From Chelatococcus reniformis (lineage in GTDB: Bacteria; Pseudomonadota; Alphaproteobacteria; Rhizobiales; Beijerinckiaceae), in the NCBI RefSeq assembly GCF_014640075.1, contig NZ_BMGG01000007.1:186001-250000 (forward strand): 64,000 nt of DNA. Direction: 5' to 3'. The position numbers and the translations under genes are program-made. Positions 53,658-61,999 of the stretch are shown here, piece by piece. Each line of letters begins with the position of its first letter. The first letter of the stretch is position 1. The notes beneath the pieces were generated by a model. It saw nothing but the letters and a program-made list of their open reading frames with translations. It was not told the origin of the DNA and made no database searches.

Positions 53658-54869
53658 TCAGCTCACCACGCCGGCGCGCTCGAGCCGTTCCCGCTCGTCC
53701 GCGCCGTAGCCCAGATCGGCGAGGATCTGCATCGTGTGTTCGCCCAGCTCCGGCGGCGGCCGGCGCGGGCGGAGCGGTGCATCGGCGCCGAACAGGCGGC
53801 CGGCGATCTGGATGTCGCGGGCCCGCGGCAGCGCGATCCGCTCGAGCACGCCGGCATGCTCGAGCGTGGGGTCGGCCATGTATTCGGGCAGCGTCTGCAC
53901 CGGGGCGGCCGGAACGCCGGCCGCGATCAGTGCCGCGAGCAGGGCGTCGCGCGACCAGCCGGCCACCTTGGCGGCGACGAGCTGGTTCACCGCCGCCCGG
54001 GCCGCCGCCCGCTCGGCCAGGGTGGGGTAGGGCCGCTCGGCGCCGGCGTCCGGCTCCAGCACGTCCCACAGGCGGGCCCACAGCCGGTCGTTGCTGGCGG
54101 CCAGCAGCACGGGGCCGTCGGCCGTGTGGAAGGTACCGTAGGGCACGAGCGAGGCATGGCCGCTGCCCTGGCGCCGCGGCGGCACGCCGCCATGTGCATA
54201 GGAGGCGAGCTGAAAGCCCATCAGGTTGGTGGCGGTGCGCAGCAGCGCCGGCTCGACACGGCCGCCCCGGCCGGTGACGTCGCGCTCGCGCAGGGCGGCC
54301 AGGATGGCGATCGTCGCCACCAGGCCGGTACTCATGTCGACGACGCTCGGGCCGCAGCGTACCGGCTCGCCGTCGGGCTCGCCGGTCATGGCCATGATGC
54401 CGCTGTAGGCCTGGATCGAGGCTTCGTAGCCGGGCAGCGCCTCGGCGCTGGTGCCGGTGGGAAAGGCCCGGATGGCGCAGTGGACGAGCCTGGGGTTGAG
54501 CGCCTCGATGACGCCGCGGCCGAAGCCGAAGCGCTCCAGGGTTCCGGGCCGGTAGTTGTCGATCAGCACGTCGGCGGTGGCGAGCAGCCGGCGGAAGATC
54601 TCCTGTCCCTCCTTCTGCGCCAGGTCGATGGCGATGCCGCGCTTGCTGTGGTTGACGGCAATGAAGGCGGCGGCGACGCCGTCGACGACGGGCGACCAGC
54701 TGCGCACCTCGTCCATCTGCACGGGGTGCTCGACGCGGATCACGTCGGCTCCCAGATCGGCGAGGATGGTGCCGCAGAAGGGGCCGGCGAGCACGCGCGA
54801 GGTGTCGATGACCCGCAGCCCCCGGCAGGCGATGCCGCCGCTCGCGTCGGAATCGGTCGTCGTGCTCAT
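53658..54869 (-). CDS. CaiB/BaiF (family III) CoA-transferase
   Basis: 403-aa family III CoA-transferase. GLRVIDTSRVLAGPFCGTILADLG at the N-terminus, catalytic Asp D178 in SVVDMSTG, and GYEASIQAYSG (Glu for the frequent Asp) in the middle. ATG 54869 chosen; an upstream frame adds 14 residues. It is only moderately similar to the transferase at 50.1 kb, so the two probably use different acyl partners. It follows the CitE-like gene by 22 bp. Confidence 0.9.
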   Translation of the reverse strand: MSTTTDSDASGGIACRGLRVIDTSRVLAGPFCGTILADLGADVIRVEHPVQMDEVRSWSPVVDGVAAAFIAVNHSKRGIAIDLAQKEGQEIFRRLLATADVLIDNYRPGTLERFGFGRGVIEALNPRLVHCAIRAFPTGTSAEALPGYEASIQAYSGIMAMTGEPDGEPVRCGPSVVDMSTGLVATIAILAALRERDVTGRGGRVEPALLRTATNLMGFQLASYAHGGVPPRRQGSGHASLVPYGTFHTADGPVLLAASNDRLWARLWDVLEPDAGAERPYPTLAERAAARAAVNQLVAAKVAGWSRDALLAALIAAGVPAAPVQTLPEYMADPTLEHAGVLERIALPRARDIQIAGRLFGADAPLRPRRPPPELGEHTMQILADLGYGADERERLERAGVVS

Positions 54870-54891
54870 GGGGCCAGCCTCCAGGTGCTGT

Positions 54892-55746
54892 TCATGCGTG
54901 GGCGGTCGCATCCGCCCGTTCGGCCAGCGCGAGCGTGCGCCTGGCGCGCCGCAGCATCGGCTCGTCGATCATATCGCCCTCGAACAGGAAGGCGCCATGG
55001 GCGGGGACGGCGGCGAGCAGGCGGCGGCAGCGCTCCACCTCCGCCGCGCTCGGCCGGAAGGCGCGCCGGATCACGTCGACCTGCGCCGGGTGAATGGCGA
55101 ACTTGCCGCGCATGCCGAACAGGGCCGCGACCTCTGCATCGCGGGCCAGGATGGCGGGATCGCGAAGCTCGGCGGTCACCGTGTCGAGCACCGTCGTGCG
55201 CGCCGCCGCGGCGGCGAGCAGGATCTGGTCCCGGGCATGGGCGAGTGGCGATAGCAACTGGCCGGCGCCGTCGCGCGCGCTGCGCAGCCCCATGTCGGCG
55301 GCCAGATCGTAGGGGCCCCAGCTCACCGCGGTGACGCCGGGCTGCCCCAGGATCTCGGGCAGCGCGCGCACGCCGAGGGCGGTCTCGACGGTGACGACGA
55401 CGCGCAGGCGATCGGCGCCGGCGCGGAGGGCGAGGATGTCGTCGACCTCCATGCGGGACTGCGTCTTGGGCAACAGCAGCGTGCGGCCGCCGGCGGCGAC
55501 GATTGCAGCGGCATCGGCGCGCCCGCGCGGTGTCGCCGGATGGTTGATCCGGACGATCGCCCGGGCGCCGGCCTCGGCGAGGTAGGCGACGACGGCGGCG
55601 CGGGCGGCGTCCTTGCCGTCCGGCAAGACGCCGTCCTCCAGGTCGAGCACCGCCTGGTCGGCCGTGGCCGCAGCCTTGGCGAAGCGCTCCGGTCGGTCGC
55701 CGGGGCAGAACAGCAGCGCCGGGCCGAGATCGTTGTCCTGATCCAT
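54892..55746 (-). CDS. CitE/HpcH-type acyl-CoA lyase
   Basis: 284-aa TIM-barrel of the CitE/malyl-CoA lyase family. LLFCPGDRPERFAKA (CoA-phosphate binding), LDLEDGVLPDGK with the Mg/CoA acidic residues, VRINHP (substrate Arg), VTVETALGV with a Mg-ligand Glu and GKFAIHPAQV are all present. Stand-alone versions cleave malyl-CoA, citramalyl-CoA or similar beta-hydroxyacyl-CoAs to acetyl-CoA plus a 2-oxo acid. Next to a Cat1-type CoA-transferase it resembles the Ict/Ccl pair of itaconate degradation. Confidence 0.9.
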   Translation of the reverse strand: MDQDNDLGPALLFCPGDRPERFAKAAATADQAVLDLEDGVLPDGKDAARAAVVAYLAEAGARAIVRINHPATPRGRADAAAIVAAGGRTLLLPKTQSRMEVDDILALRAGADRLRVVVTVETALGVRALPEILGQPGVTAVSWGPYDLAADMGLRSARDGAGQLLSPLAHARDQILLAAAAARTTVLDTVTAELRDPAILARDAEVAALFGMRGKFAIHPAQVDVIRRAFRPSAAEVERCRRLLAAVPAHGAFLFEGDMIDEPMLRRARRTLALAERADATAHA

Positions 55747-55775
55747 GGGGGCTCCCTGCTCTTAGTCTTTGCGCT

Positions 55776-57035
55776 CTAGCGGATCGCGGCGGCGTGGCGC
55801 GCCAGGTCTTCGCGGTGGTCGGGATGGGCGATGGCGGCGAGCGCCTGCGCCCGCTCCTTCATGGTCCGGTTGCGCAGGTCGGCGACGCCGTGCTCGGTCA
55901 CCACCACCTGCACGAGGCTGCGCGGCACCGTCACCGGCCCGGGCTTCAGCACCGGCACGATGCGGGCTTCGCCGCGCTTGGTGGCCGAGCGCAGGGCGAT
56001 GATCGACAGATTGCCATCGAGCTGAGCACCGATGGCGAAGTCGATGCTGCCGCCGATGGCGCCGACCTGGCGGCCGTCGAGGGTCTCCGAGTTGACCTGG
56101 CCGTAGAGATCGATCTCCAGCGCCGAGTTGACCGAGACGAAGCGCTCGCGCGTGGCGAAGCCGGCGATGGCGTGCGTCGACAGGGCGTCGGCCATGGCCA
56201 GGTCGGCATTGTCGCGCGCCCACTCGTAGAGCGCGTGGCTGCCGATGACCTCGCCGACGATGGCCTTGGGGCCGTCGGCGACGCAGGCGCCCGCTTCGAT
56301 CAGCGCCCGCGCCGGGTCGCTGATCTGCGACAGGATGCGCAGGTTGCAGCGCCCGAGCGCGAGGAGACCGTCGAGCATGGCGCCGGGGATGGTGCCGATG
56401 CCGAACTGGATCGTCGTGCCGTCGCCGATCAGCTCGGCTGCCTTGAGGCCGATGGCACGGTCGATCGGGTCGCCGTCGCGGTGCGGGAAGGCGATCAGCG
56501 GGTGCTCCGCCCGCACCAGGATGTCGAGCTCCGATTCATGGATCAGCGAATCCCCACAGGTGCGTGGCATCGCCGGATTGACCTCGGCGATCACCAGCTT
56601 CGAGCCCCGGATCATCGGCCGGTGCTGTCCGGTCGAGATGCCGAGGCTGTGGTAGCCGGCGGCGTCCGCTTCGCTGACCTGGACGAGCGCCACGTCGGTG
56701 CCGGCGGAGAGCAGGAAGCGGGCCGTCTGGGTCCAGTTCAGAGGCAGATACTCCGCCTCCACCTCGCGCGCCTCGGCGCTGAGCAGCGTGCCCGGCATGA
56801 ACCAGGTCTTGAGCCGGAAGCCATCGCCGGTCTCCGGCTTGAGGAATGGATAGCCGGTGAGCATCATCCCCGACAGCAACGTGACGTCGCGCAGGTCCCG
56901 GCCGCGCTCCCACAGGGCGGCCGTCAGCGCCGTCGGTTCGGCGCCGACGTGGCCGAGGCCCACGGTCATGCCTGACGCGATGGCATCCACGGCATCGGCG
57001 GCCGAGCGCCATTTGCTGGCAGCGGTCCTGCTCAT
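55776..57035 (-). CDS. Acetyl-CoA hydrolase/4-hydroxybutyrate CoA-transferase family protein
   Basis: 419 aa from ATG 57035, preceded by GGGAGAGG. Two-domain family I CoA-transferase; the catalytic Glu is in FVSVNSALEIDLYGQ, the GIGTIPGAML and GGSIDFAIGAQ segments bind CoA and the C-terminal VVTEHGVADLRNRT is the family signature. It moves CoA from acetyl- or succinyl-CoA to an organic acid. First gene of the minus-strand operon with the lyase, the family III transferase and the small protein. Confidence 0.9.
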   Translation of the reverse strand: MSRTAASKWRSAADAVDAIASGMTVGLGHVGAEPTALTAALWERGRDLRDVTLLSGMMLTGYPFLKPETGDGFRLKTWFMPGTLLSAEAREVEAEYLPLNWTQTARFLLSAGTDVALVQVSEADAAGYHSLGISTGQHRPMIRGSKLVIAEVNPAMPRTCGDSLIHESELDILVRAEHPLIAFPHRDGDPIDRAIGLKAAELIGDGTTIQFGIGTIPGAMLDGLLALGRCNLRILSQISDPARALIEAGACVADGPKAIVGEVIGSHALYEWARDNADLAMADALSTHAIAGFATRERFVSVNSALEIDLYGQVNSETLDGRQVGAIGGSIDFAIGAQLDGNLSIIALRSATKRGEARIVPVLKPGPVTVPRSLVQVVVTEHGVADLRNRTMKERAQALAAIAHPDHREDLARHAAAIR

Positions 57036-57374
57036 AGGGCGCCTCTCCCGCATGGTGGCGCGACGATGCGCCGGCGCGGTTCCAGGGAATAAGTTATTTT
57101 CCCATATATAGGACTTTATTGCCGGTCAACTCGCGATCGGCGACATGCATCGGCGGCGCCGTGCCGACCCCTGAATCCGCTTAGGATTCAGCTTCGATAT
57201 CGTCGCTTCGAGCTGGCAGCCGGCTGCCACATGGGCGGGCATGTCGCGTTCGTCTTGAACCCTGATCATAGGATGTTAGCCTAATATGCATCATACACGG
57301 TTGTTGCCGAACTCGCGCCGTGATAGCCCATCGGGAGGGGCCGATCCGACCAATGACGAGCCCGGGGAGGTCGC
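57036..57374. promoter_or_regulatory. Divergent promoter region with A/T-rich palindromes
   Basis: 339-bp gap between the minus-strand CoA-transferase operon and the plus-strand ligase alpha gene. It contains GGGAATAAGTTATTTTCCC (57085-57103, near-palindrome) followed by CATATATAGGAC, and a second A/T-rich patch at 57265-57300 (TAGGATGTTAGCCTAATATG). Two back-to-back promoters are likely. No gene is seen. Confidence 0.5.
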
Positions 57375-58250
57375 ATGGCCGTGCTGCTTCGGGCTTCGGC
57401 GAGGGTGGTGACGCTGTCGGCGACCGGACCGTATGGGCGGGCGCAACTGGACGCGATGCGGGGCGGTGGCACCCGGGTGGTGGCCGGGGTCTCGGCCGGG
57501 CGCGGCGGCGGCGCGCTCGACGGGGTTCCGCTGTTCGATACCGTCGCCGAAGCCGTGGCTGCCACCGGTGCGGATACCGCCGTGATCTACACGCCGGCGA
57601 TTGGCTGCGGCGCGGCCATCGCGGAATGCGCCGATGCCGGCATCGGGTTGGCGCTGGCCGCCGCCGAGTTCGTACCGCTGCACGATTCCCTCAAGGCCCT
57701 GGCCTATGCGCGCGAGGCCGGGATGTGGGTCGTCGGGCCCAATACGGCGGGCATGGCGACGCCGGGACAGGCGATCCTGGGATCGATCCCCCAGGGCTTC
57801 ACGGCGCCCGGCCGCATCGGGCTCGTCGGCCGCAGCGGCACGCTGACGATGACCGTGGCGCGGATCATGAGCGCGCACGGCCTCGGGCAGAGCACCGTCA
57901 CCCACATCGGCGGCGACATGCTGGCCGGCCGCAATCCGCACGAATGGGCGAAGCTCTACCTGGACGACCCCGACACCGACATTCTCGTCTACTGCGGTGA
58001 GATCGGCGGCGCGAAGGAATACGCGCTGCTCGATCTGATCGCCGCACGTCGCAAGCCGGTCATCGCCTTCATCGTCGGGCGCAGCGCTCCACCCGGCAAG
58101 CGCATGGGCCATGCGGGCGCCCTGGTGGGTGCCGACCGCGAGACGGCGGCGGCCAAGGCCGCGGCGCTCGCCGAGGCGGGCGCCATCGTCGCCACCTCGC
58201 CCTACGCCATCGTCGAGCGGCTGCGCGAGCTCGTGCCCGCGGCCGGCTGA
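57375..58250 (+). CDS. ADP-forming acyl-CoA ligase, alpha subunit (SucD/MtkB-like)
   Basis: 291-aa CoA-binding subunit. GRSGTLTMTVARIM, GIGGD-type IGGDMLAG and the phosphohistidine in KRMGHAGAL are present; after the His the usual GGKGTA loop is altered to GADRETAA. Normal length for SucD. GGGGAGG precedes the ATG. Its beta partner is at 52115, four kilobases away on the same strand. A metallo-beta-lactamase gene follows by 13 bp. Confidence 0.88.
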   Translation: MAVLLRASARVVTLSATGPYGRAQLDAMRGGGTRVVAGVSAGRGGGALDGVPLFDTVAEAVAATGADTAVIYTPAIGCGAAIAECADAGIGLALAAAEFVPLHDSLKALAYAREAGMWVVGPNTAGMATPGQAILGSIPQGFTAPGRIGLVGRSGTLTMTVARIMSAHGLGQSTVTHIGGDMLAGRNPHEWAKLYLDDPDTDILVYCGEIGGAKEYALLDLIAARRKPVIAFIVGRSAPPGKRMGHAGALVGADRETAAAKAAALAEAGAIVATSPYAIVERLRELVPAAG

Positions 58251-58263
58251 AGGAGTGTGATGC

Positions 58264-59151
58264 ATGGAGACGCTGCGCATCGGCGCCGTCCGGATCGACA
58301 ACGTGGTCGAGATGGACATTGCCTTCGAGCCGGAATGGCTGTTGCATCAGGCCGGTGCGGCGGACGTGGTGGCCAACTACGAGGCGCTCGGCCCGCGCCT
58401 CGTCGACCGCGATACCGGCCAGCTGAAGCTGGTCGTGCAGTCGTATCTGCTGCGCACCCCGCAGCGCACGATCCTGATCGACACCTGCACCGGCAACCGG
58501 CGCCAGCGCCCGTCGGTGCCGTTCTTCCACATGCTGGAGACGTCGTATATCGAGCGCTTGCGCGCGACCGTGGCGCCGGAGGAGGTCGACATGGTGGTGT
58601 GCAGCCATCTGCATGTGGACCATGTGGGCTGGAACGTGCGGCAGGACGGCGCGGGCTTCGTGCCCACCTTCCCCAACGCCACTTATGTGTTCAACGAGGC
58701 GGAGTATTGCTGGTGGCGCGATGTGCATGCCCGCGGCGCCGGCACGCCGCAGGCCAAGGCGTCGTTCCTCGAATGCGTCGAGCCGCTGGTTCGGGCGGGG
58801 CGCGCGCAGCTGGTGCCGTCCGATCACGTGCTCGAGCGCGGCCCCGACCTCGAGATCCGGCTCGAAGAACTGCCCGGTCATACGCTTCACCAGGTGGGCG
58901 TCCACATCCGCTCGGGCGGGCGCCACGCCTTCTTCACCGCGGACGCGGTGCACCACGCGATCCAGTTCGCCCATCCCGGCTGGCGCTCGCGGCCGGATAC
59001 CGACCCTGGTCTCGGCGAGGCGACGGTGCGCCGCCTGATCGCGACTTATGCGGACAGCGACACGATCATCCTGACCGGCCATTCACCGGCCCCGACCGCC
59101 TGCCGGCTGGTGCGGGCGGGCGCCGCCGCACGGCTCGTCTGGGCGGCCTGA
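58264..59151 (+). CDS. Metallo-beta-lactamase fold hydrolase
   Basis: 295-aa MBL-fold protein with the metal site HLHVDH, LPGHTLHQVG and FTADAVHHAIQ, and a downstream His in ILTGHSPAP. The C-terminal layout resembles the AHL-lactonase/alkylsulfatase-like group that hydrolyses lactones or thioesters. It is co-transcribed with the ligase alpha gene (AAGGAG before the start). A thioesterase or lactonase role in the same acid pathway is a reasonable inference. Confidence 0.88.
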   Translation: METLRIGAVRIDNVVEMDIAFEPEWLLHQAGAADVVANYEALGPRLVDRDTGQLKLVVQSYLLRTPQRTILIDTCTGNRRQRPSVPFFHMLETSYIERLRATVAPEEVDMVVCSHLHVDHVGWNVRQDGAGFVPTFPNATYVFNEAEYCWWRDVHARGAGTPQAKASFLECVEPLVRAGRAQLVPSDHVLERGPDLEIRLEELPGHTLHQVGVHIRSGGRHAFFTADAVHHAIQFAHPGWRSRPDTDPGLGEATVRRLIATYADSDTIILTGHSPAPTACRLVRAGAAARLVWAA

Positions 59152-59358
59152 GCGCTGCCACGCGTCCGGCGGCCACGCCCGCATCGGGACGGGGCAGGAC
59201 GTCCGCCTCTCACGCCGCGGCTGCCCGACGCTGCCCGCGCGCAGCGCCAGCGAAACGACGAGCCGGCCCGCCCTCGTGTGGCGGGCCTCGCAATCGGTCA
59301 ATGGATGGCCCAGCGCCTCGGGCATCGAAGCCGGAGGCGCTGATCGCCGGTCGCTGGC

Positions 59359-60522
59359 TCAGGCCCGTACCGAGCGGCCGAGCTCCTTCTCGTGCTTGGC
59401 GAAGGCCTGTTCGGAGGCGTCGGCGCGCAGCTTGAGCAGCTCCGCGTTGCGCTCGCGCATGGCCGCGTAGGTCGCCAGCCGGTTGGCGTTGGCGTTCGAG
59501 AAGTGCGGCATCACGTAGCGGGCGTAGAGCTCGTAGCACTTGCGCGTCTGGTCCCAGTCGGCCCAATCGACGTGCTGCGCCAGGAAGACGCCGAACCGGC
59601 CTTGCTTCTTGCGCAGGCGCTCGATCATCGCGATCGCATCGTCCGGCGAGCCGATGACGGCGCGTCCGGAATCGATGAGCACGTCGGCGATGTCGCGGCC
59701 GTCGCTGGGGAACGGGTTCGGCGCCACCATCTCGTAGTACTTGGCCCAGCGTTCCAAGCCGTGACGCACGTTCTCGCGTGCCTTGGCGCGGGTCTCGGCG
59801 ATGTGCACCGGCGCCACCAGCCGCAGCTTCGACGGGTCCATGGCGTGGCCGTGCTGCTCGGCGGTCTCGCAGGCGATCTTCCAATTGGTGTCGAGCACGT
59901 CGAAGGCGCCGATCTGCGAGGCGGCGACGCACAGCATCGACAGCCCGAGCTTGCCGGCGGCGCGGCCGCCGGAGGGCGTGCCGGCGCTGGCGACGGCGAA
60001 CTCGGGCAGGGGCTGGCTGTAGGGCAGCAGGTGCGCGCGCGCCTTCACCAGTTCGTACCACGAGCCCTTGGCGCTGACCTCCTCGCCGCGCAGCAGGCGC
60101 AGGATCACCTCCAAGGCCTCGAGCATCATGTCCCGCGTCTTGTTGGGATCGAGGCCCATCATCAGCGCGTCCATCATCAGGAGCCCCGGACCGACGCCGA
60201 ACGACACGCGGCCGCGCGTCTGATGGTCGAGCTGGGCGATCCGGTTCGCCGTCATCAGGGGGTTGTGATAGGGCAGGGTGATCACGCCCGTGCCGAAGTG
60301 AATACGCTTGGTCATCTCGGCTGCGGCGGCGATGAACAGTTCGGGCGACGAGATCATCTCGTAGCCGCCGGAATGATGCTCGCCGACCCAGACTTCGTCG
60401 AAGCCGAGGTCATCCAGGATCTGGCACAGCTCGAGGTCGCGTCGCATCCAGGTGGTCGGACCTTCCTCGATCGGATGGTAGGGCGCCAGGAAAACACCGT
60501 GCTTCAGCGGGATGGTCGACAT
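59359..60522 (-). CDS. LLM-class flavin-dependent oxidoreductase
   Basis: 387-aa luciferase-like TIM-barrel monooxygenase. ATG 60522 is preceded by AAGGAGG; it starts STIPLKHGVFLAPYHP. EVWVGEHHSGGYEMI, FGTGVITLPYHNPLMTANRI and GRVSFGVGPGLLMMDALMMG are family segments. It uses FMNH2 and oxygen on ketones, terpenes or similar. It is divergent to an SDR gene 277 bp away, and such a pair could oxidise an alcohol to a ketone and insert oxygen. No reductase gene is adjacent. Confidence 0.9.
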   Translation of the reverse strand: MSTIPLKHGVFLAPYHPIEEGPTTWMRRDLELCQILDDLGFDEVWVGEHHSGGYEMISSPELFIAAAAEMTKRIHFGTGVITLPYHNPLMTANRIAQLDHQTRGRVSFGVGPGLLMMDALMMGLDPNKTRDMMLEALEVILRLLRGEEVSAKGSWYELVKARAHLLPYSQPLPEFAVASAGTPSGGRAAGKLGLSMLCVAASQIGAFDVLDTNWKIACETAEQHGHAMDPSKLRLVAPVHIAETRAKARENVRHGLERWAKYYEMVAPNPFPSDGRDIADVLIDSGRAVIGSPDDAIAMIERLRKKQGRFGVFLAQHVDWADWDQTRKCYELYARYVMPHFSNANANRLATYAAMRERNAELLKLRADASEQAFAKHEKELGRSVRA

Positions 60523-60799
60523 ACGTTCCTCCTTGCTCCGACGCTGATGCTGCTCCGCAGGCTTCACGGTCGAGCCCGTGCGCTGCCCGGCAATCTCGGC
60601 TCGCGGGCCGGCTGCGTCGGAGCGCATAGAGCTGAACACCTAAGGTTCTGTCAATGATACAACTCGGCGCGGCAAGCGCCGACCGAGGCCAGGATACCCC
60701 ATATCCGTGGCTTGTGAAAAACTAAATATAGCACTACAGTCATCGGCAGATCGCCGCCGGAGAGCGGCGGGCGGGTGGGGCAGCTCGGAGGCTTGGTTC

Positions 60800-61648
60800 A
60801 TGATCGATTTTGGACTGCGAGACCGCGTGATCGTCGTCACCGGCGGAGCGTCCGGCATCGGCCGCGCTCACGGCCTGGCCGCGGCCAAGGCCGGCGCGCG
60901 GGTCGCCGTCATCGACGCGTCGCACGACGCCGCGCACCAGACGGCGGAGGAGATCGAACGGCTGGGCGGGCGCGCCGTGGCGGAGGTGTTCGACGTACGC
61001 GACGGAGCCGCGGCCGAGGCCGCCACGGCCCGCATCGAGGAGCAGCTGGGCCCGATCGACGGCGTCGTCGCCTCGGCCGGCACCTCCCGCCCGGCCCTCG
61101 CCACGGACATGACCGACGACGAGTGGTCTCTCGTCATCGATATCAACCTGACCGGCCTCTACAAATCGATCCGTCCGATCGGCCGGCGCATGGTCGAGCG
61201 CCGTCGCGGCGCCGTGGTGCTGATCGCGTCGATCGACGCGTTCGGCGGCCATGCCGCCCGCTCCCACTACAGCGCCTCCAAGCACGGCGTCGCCGGGCTG
61301 ACCAAGTCGCTCGCCATCGAGTGGGGCCGGCACAACATCCGGGTCAACGGATTGGCGCCGGGCGTGGTCGATACGCCGCTGCTCCGGGCGAGCATGCCGG
61401 CCGAGCATATCGAGACGGCGGTGCTCGGCCGGGTGCCGCTCGGCCGGTTGTCGACCCCCGACGATCAGGCCGGCGCCGGCCTGTTCCTGCTGTCGGACGC
61501 AGCCGCCTACATCACCGGCGCCGTGCTGCCGGTCGACGGCGGCCTGACGGCGGGCTTCTTCACCAACTGGAACGGTGCCGACCTCGGCTCGCGGGCGCTG
61601 CTCGAGCGCGGCGTCTACGGCAAGCCCGCGTCGGCGGCCGGCGCCTAG
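60800..61648 (+). CDS. SDR family oxidoreductase
   Basis: 282-aa classical SDR: TGGASGIG, ASAGTS in place of NNAG, catalytic Ser in LIASIDA, Tyr/Lys in YSASKHG, and a PVDGGLTAGF end followed by a 30-residue tail. ATG 60800 is supported by GGAGG at 60786-60790. Divergent to the LLM oxidoreductase. Its TAG stop is formed together with repeat copy G. Confidence 0.9.
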   Translation: MIDFGLRDRVIVVTGGASGIGRAHGLAAAKAGARVAVIDASHDAAHQTAEEIERLGGRAVAEVFDVRDGAAAEAATARIEEQLGPIDGVVASAGTSRPALATDMTDDEWSLVIDINLTGLYKSIRPIGRRMVERRRGAVVLIASIDAFGGHAARSHYSASKHGVAGLTKSLAIEWGRHNIRVNGLAPGVVDTPLLRASMPAEHIETAVLGRVPLGRLSTPDDQAGAGLFLLSDAAAYITGAVLPVDGGLTAGFFTNWNGADLGSRALLERGVYGKPASAAGA

Positions 61649-61749
61649 AGCGTTTTCGAGCGAAGTGGACGCCGGTTCGCATGAAGAAAATGCGATAAAA
61701 CAAATAGATAGAGCATTTTCGCGATTCGAAGAAACGCGGAAATGCTCTA
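61646..61749 (+). repeat. Stop-codon-anchored MITE-like repeat, copy G
   Basis: 100-bp element between TA at 61646-61647 and 61748-61749; CTAG at both ends. Left end GAGCGTTTTCGAGCG, right end GGAAATGCTC. TA plus the first G form the TAG stop of the SDR gene. Confidence 0.88.
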
Positions 61750-61788
61750 GGGCGTTTCCCGATCAGATGGACTCATCGGAGAGAAATA

Positions 61789-61825
61789 CTCCAGGACTTT
61801 GAATCTCAAGTCTCTGATTCTGGAG
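61789..61825. repeat. Nested inverted repeat downstream of copy G
   Basis: CTCCAG (61789-61794)/CTGGAG (61820-61825) outer arms with GACTT (61795-61799)/AAGTC (61808-61812) inside. Located between repeat copy G and the next binding-protein gene; could be a leader hairpin or a second repeat type. Confidence 0.45.
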
Positions 61826-61999
61826 CGCATATCTCTGAGCGGATGGCGCGAATTTGCGCCGTTTGGCGCCGGTCTTCGGTCGCGATCGCACCTGAGCCGA
61901 CGGCCCGGCCGAACCACTGCGCGGCGCAGCCGTCGATCGCGGCCGGCGAGGCCTCTTCGCGGCCGCCAATAACAACGAGGAACACCCAGGAGGATTTCG

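Noticed and set aside
50057-54869. Loss of a catalytic residue in one of the two family III CoA-transferases
   Set aside because: A first comparison suggested a missing acid, but the residue equivalent to Asp169 of formyl-CoA transferase is the Asp in SPIDQTTG and SVVDMSTG, so both keep it.
49883-55334. Very long open frames on the strand opposite to genes (for example 49883-52780 minus, 53340-55334 plus)
   Set aside because: They run antisense through well-supported genes with clear family motifs, have Arg/His/Gly-rich translations and no ribosome sites. They result from high GC content.
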